Shown piece by piece: positions 35,647-47,562 of a DNA stretch of 64,000 nucleotides. The notes under the pieces are model-generated. The model saw only the letters and a list, made by a program, of their open reading frames with translations. It did no database searches and was not told the DNA's origin. Numbering within the stretch: the stretch's first letter is position 1; every line of letters starts with the position of its first letter. The position numbers were made by a program, and so were the translations under genes. Source of the DNA: Trichoderma breve (lineage: Eukaryota; Ascomycota; Sordariomycetes; Hypocreales; Hypocreaceae); contig NC_079233.1 of the NCBI RefSeq assembly GCF_028502605.1, positions 6,448,001-6,512,000 on the forward strand, in the 5' to 3' direction.

Positions 35647-36797
35647 ATGGCTTCCGATCTAGATACCCTAATTGACATGGGCTTTGAGCGGGCTCGGGCT
35701 GAGCTCGCCGTCAAAAAGTCTGGAGGACGTGAGTGTTCAAGACCACCATTTCCCAGCATCAGCGCCGCCTCATCTCACACGTGTCTTTGCAAACCGCAGT
35801 GCAGGGAGCTCTGCAGTGGCTAGAAGATAACCAGGACAAGTCACTCGAGGAAATCCAAGCTGCTCAGGCCGCGGCCCAAGATGACGACGAGGACGAGGAT
35901 GAGACCAAGGCAAAGATTGCTGAGCTGGAAACGGGCGAGTCGGCCAAGTCTCTCATCTGCAATGAGTGCGGGAAGCGGTTTAGAAACCACGATTTGGCCA
36001 GCTACCATGCCACCAAGACGTATGGTCATCTTCTCTATTTTTAAATAAGAATTAAGCCTAACACCATCATAGTGAGCATACAGACTTCTCCGAGTCAACG
36101 GAGGAAATTGCGCCTTTGACCGAGGAGGAGAAAAAGGCAAAGCTTGAGGAGCTGAGAGAACGACTCAAGGCGAAGAAGGCTTCTCAGGCAGACCAAGACA
36201 AGGAGGATGCAAAGCGTAACGAGGTGATTATCTACTCTCCCTCCGCCTAGCCGTACGGTTTTGGCCCCTCTTCTAACCCATTGATAGAAAATACGACAAA
36301 AGTCTACAAAGGAAACTCAGGAAGCAAAGGAGGAGTTGGCACGCAAGGAGCAGATCAAGGAGGCTATGCAGAAGCGCAAGGAGAAGCTTGAGGAGGCTGA
36401 AGCCAAGAAGCGCATCAAGGCCAAGATCGAAGAGGACAGAGCCGAGCGCCGCCGCAAAGCCGAGGAAGCAAAGGCCGCTCGTGAAGGCAGAGCGCCTGAG
36501 GCTGCGGCTTCATCTTCCGCTGCTCCCGCCGCTGCTGCTGCTGCACCCCCACGACCCAAGGCAGATCACACGGAGGCGAAGCTGAAGCTGCAGACAGACT
36601 CGGGGAACATCATGAAGACGCTACCGGCAGAGACGACGCTGTTTGAGCTTGCGCAACAGCTGCAGAGCGAGACTGGTAAGCCAGTGACGACATTTACGAC
36701 AACATTTCCAAGGAAGACGTTCCAAGGAGATGTGGACATGTCCAAGACGCTTAAGGAAGCAGGACTTGTGCCTTCATCTGTGCTCATTGTAAAATAG
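35647..36797 (+). CDS. UBA-zinc finger-UBX protein, UBXN1/SAKS1-like
   Basis: Four exons, 35647-35728, 35800-36019, 36073-36223 and 36288-36797, give 320 residues. Domains in order: UBA at residues 1-42 (LDTLIDMGFERARAELAV then LQGALQWLEDNQD across the first intron); a C2H2-like finger near residues 76-97 (CNECGKRFRNHDLASYHATKT); a long charged coiled coil (residues 115-215); an Ala/Pro linker; and a C-terminal UBX domain (residues 240-320, with TTFPRKTFQ and SSVLIVK). This layout matches UBXN1/SAKS1, a Cdc48/p97 cofactor that binds ubiquitin. The cytosolic role in protein quality control is inferred from family. It converges on the ribosomal P1 gene. Confidence 0.92.
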
Positions 36798-37304
36798 ACT
36801 GGTGTAGTCTTCTGTATCACTGTATCAAGGCAAGGCATGAGAAGGGATACGAGGCTGCGGCGATGAAACGAGCAGCCTTGGGACGAATTCTGGGCCAAGG
36901 GTAACGTCTTCGAGCGCTTTTGTCAGTAGATGAACATAGCGTCCGTCATTACGGATACGGGGACTCCCAATCTCGAGCAGGTCGGGCCCCATTCACGCAG
37001 TTTCACAGCAAATAGGCAATGCATGCCAGTGCAAAAAAATCAACATTTGTCAAAAAATTTCTTTTTGTTCTTCCCAAGTCATTTAATTGACTATTTGTCC
37101 CCTCCCCGCGTGAACTCCGTCGTGTGAGAGCATTCATCATATTATCCTTATGAACGAAGCTACTCTGCCCAGGACGCAGGATATAGGCGCCCACTCCATC
37201 CTGTATGCATCCATCGATGTGTATAAAGACCCCGAAGTGCCATGCAGTTGAAGTACAAAGAAGCAAGAGAAAAAACAGTCGCCGCAACAGGTGGAGCTGG
37301 CCGT
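36798..37304. other. Convergent 3' intergenic region
   Basis: About 500 bases, the 3' flanks of the UBX and P1 genes. A TTTCACAGCAAATAG near 37001 resembles the first nine bases of the 15.8-19.8 kb motif but lacks the rest. Confidence 0.4.
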
Positions 37305-37959
37305 TTAGTCGAAGAGACCGAAACCCATGTCCTCGTCGGACTCCTCCTTCTCTGCAGAAACATATTAGTACAATCGATCCCTTCGGTTCGCGGAGTAGCA
37401 GCCAGAACGTACCCTCCTCCTTAGCCTCCTCAGCAGGGGCGTCAGCGACAGCACCGCCAGCAGCAGCGGCAGCGCCAGGGGCAGCGGCGGCACCACCACC
37501 GGAGCCGACGTTGACCAGGAGGTCCTTGATGTCCTTGCCCTCAAGAGCCTGTGTGTCGAAAAAAACCATAATTCGTCAGTGACCAATTCATTTCTCTCGG
37601 TATTTCTGGAACTTCGACTTCGTAGAGCCTATTCCGTCATGGGCGGGTTTCTTTCGGAAATTCGTACCTTGGCGAAGATTGATGTCCAGATGGGCTCAAC
37701 CTCGACCTTGGCGGCGGCGATCAGGGTCTGGAGCTTGTCGGCCTATATGGTTGTGAAAATTGTCGCTTAGCACACAAAACACTCTCCCACGGTTTTTTCT
37801 CTATGTCGCCCTTTTCGCGGGGCACAGAATTTTCGGCTCTGCGCCCGGCGACAAAGGGCGATATAGCGAGGATTTTGGAAAGCAACTCACGGTGATCTCA
37901 ATGCCATCGTCGGCAAGGATCAGGGCCGCGTAGGAAGATGCGAGCTCGGCGGTAGACAT
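37305..37959 (-). CDS. RPP1: 60S acidic ribosomal protein P1
   Basis: Four exons, 37959-37891, 37742-37668, 37548-37413 and 37351-37305, give 108 residues, the usual size. It forms part of the ribosomal stalk with P0 and P2 and recruits elongation factors. The N-terminus [19 protein letters not shown] is P1-type (P2 starts with MKYLAA-like sequence). The helical domain ends [16 protein letters not shown], then an Ala/Gly/Pro hinge, and the invariant acidic end [12 protein letters not shown], whose last bases come from a small fourth exon. It is divergent from the UPF0662 gene with a CCAAT-rich shared promoter. Confidence 0.97.
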
Positions 37960-38701
37960 TGTGTGAGATTTGTCTGTGCGGATATGGGAAGATGTCAAGT
38001 CTGCACGGGAAAAGAGTAGTGGTTTGGACAATTCAATTATCACCACAAAAGGCCAGGCTAGGGGACCACAAAAAATTACCCTGGTCCAAAATTCGCGGGC
38101 TTGGAGGGCTTGAAGACCTAAAGCGAATGGGCCAATGGTTTTTCCGCGTGCCGGTTCGTGTGCCGCAAGCGGGGCTGCCCGCTGATTGGTCGGGATCGCC
38201 GCAGCCAATCAGCGGCCGGGCGTCAGCTGCAACGAGGCCGCCCGGATGCGCAACGTCGTCACTCTCCAAAAGCATCCAAACGCATCCAGAGCCCACCCCA
38301 CCTTTGAGCTGAGCTTCCCCACCAGCATCTGCATTGAAGCAAGACAAGCAGCATCGCGACTCGCTGCCGTTGCGCATCCAGGGACGCTTGTTTGTTTCTT
38401 CATCTACATCTACCAGCGGTTACAGCACCGAATCTCACTAAATTTGCGTTAACTTCCACCCCTGAGAACGACCCCGAAGTGTGCATTCTAAGGCTATCAA
38501 TTGGCCGACGAATCCCGGAACTAGCCATTGGATCCTGCATCGTCATTCCCGGAACAACTGGAAGCCAGGGCGTCGACGAACATCTTTTCCGCTCCCCCCA
38601 AGCATTCTAGCTGATTTACGACAGCGCAAGTTTGCTTGTGAACCATTTCGGCTCTCCCTCTTCCTCTATACTCTACACTTCTTAGGGTCACAGCAGCAGA
38701 T
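37960..38701. other. Bidirectional promoter between P1 and UPF0662 genes
   Basis: About 740 bases. It contains the CCAAT inverted repeat listed next and a further CCAAT box (GGCCAATGG near 38130). Frames through it at 37801-38208, 37959-38312 and 38186-38452 have no protein signal. Confidence 0.55.
38179..38215. promoter_or_regulatory. Inverted repeat with two opposed CCAAT boxes
   Basis: Perfect 11-base arms, CCGCTGATTGG at 38179-38189 and CCAATCAGCGG at 38205-38215, flank a 15-base spacer. Each arm holds a CCAAT box, the target of the fungal CBC/HAP (NF-Y) complex. It lies about 220 bases upstream of the P1 start and 490 bases upstream of the UPF0662 start. Confidence 0.6.
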
Positions 38702-40288
38702 ATGGATACACCCGCAGTGCCTTTACCGCAAGATGCCCGGGAACAGGCCGTCCTAGACAGTCTCGTCGTCATCCGCGACAAGCTCTTGCTCTTGAAGCAG
38801 GACCGGACAACGTACATCCGGAGCCAAGATATTATCCCCCTCTACGATGAGACCATCTCAAGGGTCAAGGAGCTGGACGAAATCCGGACCGAGACAGGGA
38901 ACAAGGAAGAGAACCGACGTAAGTTGAACCCGCTCAAAACCATGCAGAGACTCGTTTGCTAAGCTGCGCATCCAACAGTCGATAAAGTCTTGGAAAGCTG
39001 CTTCCAGCTTCTCTCTCTCTTCTACCTCACCATCGGACGCAACAATGATATCCCCGCGAGCTACGCGCTGACATCGACAATCAAGCGGCTGCTCGACCAC
39101 TTGACCGAGGCTGACCTCTACTCTGCCAAGGACCTCGAGAGCATCAAATCCACCCTGTCGAACCTTTCCAACAGCATAACACAAGCCAAAACTCGTGACA
39201 GCAAGCCCGAGAACTCTCCATACCTCCTCAAGCTGCTGTCGAACCGGGTGGGGAAATGCCTGGCGATGTTGGAGAACCTCCAGAAGCGGTTAGGTCGCAT
39301 TGGCGAGCCTCTGCTTGCTACACATGAGAAGTTGATTTCCATTCTACGGTCCATTTCTTTGGCAAACACAAAAGCAAATGTGCGTATTATCACCTAGTGA
39401 AATTGGATTTGAGTCGCTAACTCTAATATGGCGTAGTTCTCAAGTACTGAGGTCCAAAAACTTCAGAAGCAGCTTCTAGATATTGGAGAGAAGCGCAAAG
39501 GTGACCAATTTGTCAATGAGGACGGGTCTGTGCCCCAAGGCTCTGTTGAGATTGGCGAACTCTACCAGCGAGTCTTTAAGTGGTCGGAGATTGTATTGGA
39601 GAGGTGAGTAAATGAACAGCCGCTACTGAAACGACCATGCAATTAATACTGTGTAATAGGAAGGGAATTATGCCAGAGCAGTTCCGCCCGACATATCACA
39701 CCCTTGTTGGCATCCGCAACGAGTTGGAGAAGCTGTCCCTGACACAGGCCTGGGCTCTTCGCGAGACAGACCTGTATGACTTCCAACGCCAGCTCGACAA
39801 GATTGATGAAAGCCGGCAGAATGGAAACTTTTACGATGACAAGGGCCGGCCTGCTGACCTGTATACGCAACGGACGATGCTGTACTTGATTCGGCGAAGC
39901 TACGCCTACATCTACTCCTTCATACTAGCCTCGGAGCCAGTTTCTGAGGCTCTTTTGCCCATCTATAACCAACTGCAAACTCTCAAGAGGTGTCTCGTCG
40001 AGGTACGGAACAGTGGCGGCGTGTCATCTGTCAGAGAGCTGTATCCTTATAGCATGAAGGTATGTCTCATCAATGTCACTTGAAAAGTTTCATTCTATGT
40101 GCTAACCAGTGTTTTAATAGCTCAACTCGCTTGATAACCTGAGGGTGGATGGCAAATTTGTTGTCAATGGCGATATTCCTGAAGGTCAAGGCAGTGTTAG
40201 TGAGCTCCTTGCTGAATGCTTCGATCTCAGCTATGATTTGAGAGTCGCGGCAGAGGAGAGCGCCACAACCGATACTGATGGCAAGTGA
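38702..40288 (+). CDS. UPF0662/DUF2408 family protein
   Basis: Five exons, 38702-38918, 38979-39379, 39437-39603, 39660-40059 and 40121-40288, give 450 residues. The mostly helical, polar protein matches the fungal UPF0662 (DUF2408) family that includes yeast YPL260W; segments ALRETDLYDFQRQLDKIDE, LYTQRTMLYLIRRSYAYIY and LNSLDNLRVDGKF are typical. There is no signal peptide or membrane segment, so it is cytosolic or nuclear by default. Its molecular function is not established as far as I know. The split Arg codon at the 39603/39660 junction and the Leu at 38918/38979 both restore conserved sequence, supporting the exon model. It converges on the YCII gene. Confidence 0.88.
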
Positions 40289-40653
40289 TTCGTGTCTCAA
40301 CCAAGAAACGTCGACCGTCCTCACGGGGTTGGTTATCTACCTCTTTGCTTATTTTGCTTTGGTCTAATTGGATGCTTTCGGATTTTGCGTTAATCCTGCG
40401 TACGTTGCATTGGGAATTTGCCTCTGGAGTGGTCGGGAAGACATTGGGGCCGTCCAGCGATGGTGTCTGATCAGCTACGCTGATGGGATGATGGCTAACG
40501 GGGTAATATCGGATACATCATATTGTTAACTTTGGCTGGGTGGCATTTGCAATTTTTTTTCTTCCTTTGTTAATCTTTTTGGATTTTTTTCTATGTTGCT
40601 CTCTCTATGTAAGGATGTATCGGACATGGGCCCTTGCTGTGTGTACTGAGCTT
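40289..40653. other. Convergent 3' intergenic region
   Basis: About 365 bases of 3' flank for two convergent genes, T-rich at 40550-40595. Nothing else seen. Confidence 0.45.
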
Positions 40654-41322
40654 CTATTCGAATCTGAAGCCGTTTTTGTAGGGATAGACTTGGGCCTGAT
40701 TAGTTGGTAGTGTCAGTCTCCATTACCCGACCAGATCATGTTGAAATGCGAATTTTGGATTTGTTTACCTTTTCAAGATCCCAAACACCGGCTCTCACAT
40801 AAATATCGTCCTTGACCTTGTTTATAGCGTCCTCCTTGGACTTTGCAACCAAAACCATGATACTGCCAGCAAAGTCAAATGTGTTTGGGTCGTTGTCATC
40901 TGCGGGAACCTCGTTGAGAATGCCGCCTAGTTATTGACTTGCATTTAGTTCACGTAACATGGGTCGTTGAATTTGGATCCTGTGTATGAATACATACCAC
41001 CCATCTTCAGCCATCCGTCCTTGAGAGTGGGGGTCATGTCACTGAAATGCTGGCTACACAGCAAGCGGTATTGCAATCAGCAAACTGTCCCATCCTTGAC
41101 AACCGAGCAAATACAAATCTCATTGTGCAAGAAGAATCATTTGATGAACACGTACGGCCTCACTTCGAGACGCTTGGCCCGAACCTCGGGGCCAGGCTTG
41201 TCCGGGATGACAAGAACAAACTCATATTCGGTGGGCGGTGCCGTAGCCATTGTGCGGATGAAAGGACGCTGGATTTGGGAGAGTGGTGATAAGAGACGGC
41301 GAGCAGTGAGGCGAGCAGCCAT
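40654..41322 (-). CDS. YCII-related domain protein, probably mitochondrial
   Basis: Four exons, 41322-41156, 41053-40998, 40926-40769 and 40695-40654, give 140 residues. The N-terminus is rich in Arg, Ser and hydrophobic residues without acids (MAARLTARRLLSPLSQIQR), a typical mitochondrial presequence, with an internal Met25 that could start a cytosolic form. The rest is a ferredoxin-like YCII fold: YEFVLVIPDKPG, RPQHFSDM with the conserved His, GSIMVLVAKSKEDAINKV, and the end VYPYKNGFRFE. YCII proteins are small and mostly of unknown activity. The end of the protein lies in a 42-base exon that is easily missed. Confidence 0.85.
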
Positions 41323-42199
41323 GACGGTGTTGAACGGACGCCTTTATAATCGCAGCTGAACAAGATAAGGTATGTATGTATGAGATGAGGTGATCGTTGC
41401 TGATGGAGGTTAATGTCGGCTTAGGATAAACTTGGAGTTGGAGATGAGGGACAGGGCGCGCTAAATGTCAACCCCGAGCAGTTCCCTCTTTGGGCGTCGA
41501 TGCAACAGCTACAGCAAAGATATGAGGAATATTCGTCTCAATGCTGGTTATCTGCGATATTGGAACTGCTGCCCAGTGACATTTAGGCCGCCATCATCCG
41601 CAGCATTTTATATATACATGCAACTGGTGAAGCTGTATGTAGGCTCAAGCACCTCCTGATTGGCCCAGGCGAAAGTGGTTCTCCCCAGAACAAGCCATCC
41701 AAGGCGCGCCCTTGAAAACCACCACCGCAGTTTAGGGTAGGCTAAAACAGAGCTTCTAAGCTTCAAGTTGGGGTCAATTGGGGGGTTATAAGCATGAACA
41801 AGACAAATTGTTGCATAACCGACAGCCTAGGTAGCCTCATGTCCGTAATCGGTACTGTGGCGGACCATCAGACGAAAGCACGTGCCCCGTGGAGGGTTGA
41901 AGCTCATTTCATGCAATCATGTTCGGCGGGTCACAAAACTCAAAGGCCTTAAATTGCGCTGCATGTCGTCACTGGATCTTGATTGCCAAGCCCCGGCGGT
42001 TGAAGCCACTAGATGCGGATTGGGAAGATTTGCAGGCGAGATGACCTCAAAGAAACGCCATGAATCGTCGATGGAGATGGATCTGGCAGCAAGGGTTAGA
42101 TGACTTGTAGCTTCTTCCGATTCGCGATTCGTGCCCTACGTCATACTGGTAATGGGAAGCATTTGATACATATTCATCATCACTTGGGCTTCGCATCGT
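41323..42199. other. Intergenic region
   Basis: About 880 bases upstream of the YCII gene. It contains CCTGATTGGCCCAG at 41655-41668, identical over 14 bases to the element at 30464, about 330 bases before the YCII start. Nothing else recognised. Confidence 0.45.
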
Positions 42200-42658
42200 A
42201 TGGCAAACGCAAACTGTGAAGCATCACCATCTCCATCACAACCACAAAAATTACTGCTGCAGTCACTCTCTGGACAGAGAAACCACCAAGATACTCGCAT
42301 ACATAAGGAAACGGCGGAAAAAGCCGACAACACCGCATCAATGGCATATCGTATGCCCCACGACCGAGACCGGCGGGTGTACATCGTCATCCACCAAGAC
42401 GGCATGATAGTCCAGATTCTGGGCGTCTACGAAGAGCTGCAGGATGCCAACCGAGACTGTATCTTCCAGGCATCGCAAGGGGGAATCGAGCTGCTGCAGG
42501 ACTCGCCGACGACAGGCCCCGACAAACACCACATCTCGCCCATTGAGCCCGCGCGGTGGGACACGCCTGACGGGTTGTCGTGCTGGGTCGAGAGCCATAC
42601 GGTTGAGCCGAGCCGAGTTGTGAGCTCGAATCTCGAGATACGCAGACCAATGGCGTGA
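42200..42658 (+). CDS. Hypothetical protein, 152 residues or shorter
   Basis: A single frame of 152 residues. The part from the second Met at 42341 onward (MAYRMPHDRDRRVYIVIHQD, then LGVYEELQDANRDCIFQAS) looks protein-like, with alternating strand and helix patterns and no low complexity, whereas the first 47 residues are Gln/Ser/His-rich and less convincing. I would start at 42341, giving 105 residues. No recognised domain, no signal peptide. Antisense frames here are longer in places but are low-complexity Ser/Arg shadows. Existence is plausible, not certain. Confidence 0.5.
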   Translation: MANANCEASPSPSQPQKLLLQSLSGQRNHQDTRIHKETAEKADNTASMAYRMPHDRDRRVYIVIHQDGMIVQILGVYEELQDANRDCIFQASQGGIELLQDSPTTGPDKHHISPIEPARWDTPDGLSCWVESHTVEPSRVVSSNLEIRRPMA

Positions 42659-43585
42659 ACGATGAGAACGACAAGACACGCCGATATACCTATTTGATAC
42701 GATACAATGCGATGCGATGCACAATGCGATGCTATATGATACCTCAGTAGCAAAAATAAGAAATCATTACGAATACCAGTACCTACCTCTCTATCCGCTC
42801 GGTGTTGGTGATGATGATGATGACGATACTACAAGCTAGCAGCTCGTGTGAGGTGGCGAAGTGAGAGGCGAGGAGAATTACATGTAAGCTGCTTTGTTCT
42901 CCGTACAGTACGTGTAATGTGCAGCATGTACAGAGTAAGCGAGATGGCGGCAAACAGGAGGGAATTCGTACACACAGCAAACACACTCGCACAAAGGACA
43001 TGCATTTAAATGCTCGTTAGTTTAAAGACAATGCATAAGCGCAAGCAATGCAATATAAAGACATCCAATAGCTTCATCCTTCATGCTGCAGCCCAGGTTG
43101 ATGAATGAGATGGAATGAGTAAGCGTTCGCCCGGCTATTTCTCCGTGCCACGTTTTGCCGTTGCGTTTCTGGCGGGAGCGCTGGAGATTGGCGGGGTAGC
43201 ACCTTGCAGGGTCCCGCACAGGGGACCTCTTGGAACTTTGGGGGGGAAGCTACAGGCATATAGCCGCCGTGTTTTAGCGCCGCAAGCCCCTAAAAGCACG
43301 GGGCTAGTTGCCTGACCAACTCCAACAAGCTGCGCCTCGCTCGCCCTACCGAAAGCCCAATAGGGACAAAGCCGCGCATTCTCTCTCTCTCTTTAACCCC
43401 CCAATGTCACAAGTCTGACTTCCCCACGTCCGGGTCAAGAGAAACCGCACACGATACCGCAGGGCTTTTGCGTCCCTTTTTGAAGCATTGGACTTGAGCA
43501 GTAGCAACAAGTAGCAAGCAGCAGGTATCCTCGGCTTTTATATGAGCTGCGCCCTTGTTCAACACCGTCAGTGGCTTCTCCCGTC
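42659..43585. other. Intergenic region with low-complexity tracts
   Basis: About 930 bases. A GATAC/GCGAT-type degenerate repeat lies at 42690-42745 and a GAT repeat near 42805. Upstream of the next gene, CTTTTATATGAG (about 43535) could be a TATA element. Confidence 0.45.
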
Positions 43586-46147
43586 ATGGCCGAGGTGGAC
43601 GTGCCCACCTTTGGCGCAGAGCTAAAGGTGCGTCTGAGTTGCGTGGCGATGGCTGTCTGTGAGGAATGAGTTTGGTGATGAAGGAAAAGGAGAAGGGAGA
43701 AGGACAAGAAGAAGAAGAAAGAGGAGGAAGAGAGGGGAAATACAACAAGCAGAGACAGAAGCCTAAACAGGACTTCCGTGATCCCTTGCGTGCGCGGCGC
43801 TGACAAACTCTCAGGATGGCTTCAAGGCGGCCAACGCCTGGGTCAACAATGGCATTACCTGGCTCGACGAGATCCAGCAGTTCTACCGCGATCGCGCCGC
43901 CATCGAAAAAGAATACAGCGCAAAGCTCGATGCGCTGGCCAAGAAGTACTTTGAGAAGAAGAATAGGAAGATCTCTCAGCTGAGCGTTGGCGACACCCCG
44001 ACTCTGACCCCCGGCTCGCTGGAGAGGTAAGGCCCGACATTCCGACAAAGAAATGAGACGCTGTAGATATGCGCGGCGTTGGTGCACCGCATCAGGAGAG
44101 AGACTGCTGTTCAAGACATCGTAATGCTGACAATGCCTCTCTCTATAGCGCTTCCTTGACGACCTGGTCCACGCAGCTTACGACGCTCGAATCTCGCGCC
44201 TCCGAACACGATCGCTATGCAAACAACCTCCTCTCCCAAGTGGCCGAGCCCCTTAAATTCTACAACAACCGCTTCGACGACTTGCGCAAGCGCCATGCCG
44301 ACTATGCCGACAAGCTCGAAGCCAGCCGCGACGCCGTCTATGCTGATTTGCGCAAAATAAAGACAAAGTACGATGGCACATGCCAAGAGCTCGAGAGCAA
44401 GCGCAAGAAGACCGAGTCGCACTACGACAAGGCCAAGGCCCAGAACGCCTACCAGCAGCAGCTTTTCGACATGAACAACGCCAAGAACACCTACCTCATC
44501 GCCATCAATGTTGCCAACAAGCAAAAGGAAAAATACTACCACGAATATGTCCCCGAAGTCATGGATAGCTTACAGGACTTAAGCGAGTTCAAGACGCTCA
44601 AGCTCAACTTTCTGTGGGATGTGGCGACTCGTCTGGAGAGCACCATGCTTCAACAGAGCAACGGCATGATCGAGCATCAAGGCAAGGAGATCCAGAGGAA
44701 TCTGCCTCACTTGGACTCCATGATGTACATGCGTCACAACATGGGCGCCTTCCAAGAACCGGCAGACAAGGCCTTCGAACCAAGTCCCGTCTGGCACGAC
44801 GACGACCTTATGATTGTGGACGAGACGGCTAAGATCTACCTGCGCAACGTACTAACCAAATCCAAGGGCCAGCTGGGGGAACTCCGGAGAGAGGTTGACA
44901 AGAAGCGCAAAGAGGTGGAATCTATGAAGCGGGTCAAGGAACGAGTTCGGGAAGGAAAGGAAAAGAAGGACGAGGTCGAAGTTATCCGCACGCTGTTCGC
45001 CATGCAAGAGGATCTGATTGCCGTGGACCAGAAACGGCTCACGGCCGAGGTCGAAACCACCACCATCACAACTGCAGTTGGTGATGTTACGCTGGGGGCA
45101 AAGAACCACAACTTTAAGAGCCAGACCTTCAAGATACCGACCAATTGCGACTTGTGCGGTGATCGCATCTGGGGCTTGAGCGCCAAGGGATTCGACTGTC
45201 GAGACTGTGGCTACACATGTCACAGCAAATGCGAGATGAAGGTGCCTGCGGATTGTCCTGGCGAGCAGAATAAGGAGGAGCGAAAGAAACTCAAGGCTGA
45301 GCGCCAGGCCGCTACCAACAAGCTCCTCACGCCCGACCCGGCGTCCATGTCAAACGAGAGCCTGGCCCGATCCAATACCATGAACTCGGTAAGCTCAACG
45401 TCAGCGCGACAGTCTGTCATCTCCGGGCCGCAAACTCCGTCAGAGGACGCACCCTCTGAAATTGCCCCCAAGACCACCGCACCGGTTGCAGCCGTAAAGA
45501 CTACAGCTGCAGCTCCCGCAAAGAGGAACAGAGTAATTGCACCCCCTCCCACAGCGTATATCTCGGCTCCACCAGCGGGTAGCACCAATGGCAATGCGGA
45601 AAGAGAAGAAAAGAAGGGCAAGGTTCTGTACCAGTTTGATGCCGGTGGTGATGGAGAGCTGTCGGTAGCGGAAGGCAAAGAGGTGGTGATATTGGAACCC
45701 GATGGTAAGTTGGAAAAACCCCCCCTTTTCTTTAATAGCCCTGGATTCTAATATAGTTTTGCAGACGGCTCCGGCTGGATCAAGGTTCGTGATGGCTACA
45801 AGGAGGGTCTCGTACCGGCGACATATCTAGACCTCAACTTTACGCCGTCGACATCCTCGGCATCCGCTCGCCCATCCTCCACCTACTCCACGTCAACAAC
45901 ATCATCGCTGGCGCTCAGCGCCGCGTCACGGAAGAAGGGCCCTGCGGTAGCGCCCAAGAGAGGCGCCAAGAAGCTACAGTATGTGGAGGCTCTGTACGAC
46001 TACACCGCTCAGAGCGACGCCGAGCATTCCATGACGGAGGGCGAGCGCTTCGTGCTGGTCAAGGAGGATTCCGGGGATGGCTGGGCGGAAGTCGAGAAGG
46101 CTGGTGTGACGGCCAGTGTGCCTGCTAATTACATCCAGGCTGTGTAG
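43586..46147 (+). CDS. BZZ1: F-BAR/C1/double-SH3 protein, Bzz1-like
   Basis: Four exons, 43586-43627, 43815-44026, 44149-45704 and 45765-46147, give 730 residues. Domains in order: F-BAR coiled coil (residues 5-330, from FGAELKDGFKAANAWVN), a C1 zinc-binding domain (about 395-445: HNFKSQTFKIPTNCDLCGD, CRDCGYTCHSKC), a Ser/Pro/Ala linker, SH3-1 (about 575-635, GWIKVRDGYKEGLVPATY) and SH3-2 at the C-terminus (YVEALYDYTAQSD to VPANYIQAV). In yeast, Bzz1 bends membranes at endocytic sites and activates Las17/Myo actin assembly. The first intron is unusually long for this window (187 nt) with a GA-rich tract at 43680-43740. Confidence 0.95.
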
Positions 46148-47562
46148 GGGAGACAGCGCTTGGTGAGATGGTAGGTGGCGCTCTGGTTTCTCTTCGAATA
46201 TAAAGAAGATGAGGAGAGGAGAAGAGTAAGAGTAAGAGAGGGGATGTTTCTGGTACGAGACTAAAAGAAGACTGAAACTTTGGTTTGCCGTTAGAGGAGA
46301 TGGAAACACTCAGGGGGCATCGAACCAAACAAAAAGTAATAGGAGGCGAGCCCATGCTAACAAGAGGGAGAGCGTGTATATATATAGATGATTACGATGG
46401 CAGGGCTTTGGATGATTCAAATGTTTTCTTTTTTTTTTTTTTCCTTTTTTGACGGACGATTTTTTATGTTTTTGTACTTCCGCTTTGCATTGCATTGGGA
46501 GGAGTATGGCAGGAGAGGCAAAGAAATTGTGTACATATCCGTATATTACCTATCTACACGAAGCGTTGCGAGCCCGTCATGCTGCTTGCTGGATCAGTTT
46601 TCGTTCTTGTTTCTTTAGGTAGCGGGATTTCGTATCGAGGGTATATCATCGAATTAGGTCTCAGAAGCACACAGCATAAGATGAGAGTGAAATTGTGTCT
46701 TGATTTTTTTAGACCGTTTCAACAGCCGTTATATCTTTATTTTAGTACAAGTGGTCCCATTTCCCATATCACGTAGAGGTAGAGGCGAGTTCGTCTAGAG
46801 TACAAAAAGAGAAGAATAGGTGAAATAGGAGAGAACAGGAGATAAGAAGAAAAGCAGCGCTTGCGAGAAGGAAAAAAAGAAAAATCATACACAGGATGAA
46901 TCTCATGCAATCTCCAGATCCATCCCGAAAACAACCTTGTATATATATATAAGTCATTTCCATAGCCTATCCTCCGTCCGAGAAAAAAAAAAAAAGAGCT
47001 GCAAACAGCCAGCCCCATCCCCTTTAACCAGTCTTTCATATGCAGTTGAGCGTTAAAAACCTAGGATATCATGCATGCCGTATTTGCTCCCGTACCACCT
47101 GCCCCTGATTACCCCGTGAAACGCCATGGGAAAAAGAAATAATAATTGTGTATCCCTCAAAGCCACCTCTCCCAAATGTAGATAAAAAAATGACAAGGGC
47201 TGAAAGTAAAAGTAAAACACAAAGGGCAGATGAACCGAGAACCAGAAGCTCCTAATATGCGTTCACCATATTGGTGATAGTTGATCTTTTGATCACCCCA
47301 AGGCGCAAAATAAGGAGGGGGTGAAGGGAAGCGCTCATAAAGGGGGGGAACAGAGGGGAAACAAGTCTATGGATTATATAATTTTGTCTTTGTGAGGGAG
47401 ATGGTATGTGTATATAAAAACAAGAGGAGGGTATTTTGGAGGTAAATAGAAGAGCGGGGAGTGTGTGTGCAAAGTAGCAATTTTCATAGTCGCTTAAGAC
47501 GGCATACCGCAATCTGGTGTCTCATCCATGTCGGGGAAGCTAAGCTCAGCAGGCAGTGGTTC
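46148..47562. other. Convergent 3' intergenic region
   Basis: About 1.4 kb between convergent genes. It is low-complexity in places: T-runs at 46427-46450, TATA repeats at 46375-46387 and 46938-46950, purine-rich tracts at 46800-46885. Small frames are present but nothing credible. Confidence 0.45.

Noticed and set aside
37001..37015. Another copy of the TTCACAGCA motif near the P1 gene
   Set aside because: Only the first nine bases match; the TTTTTAACC part is missing, so it is probably chance.
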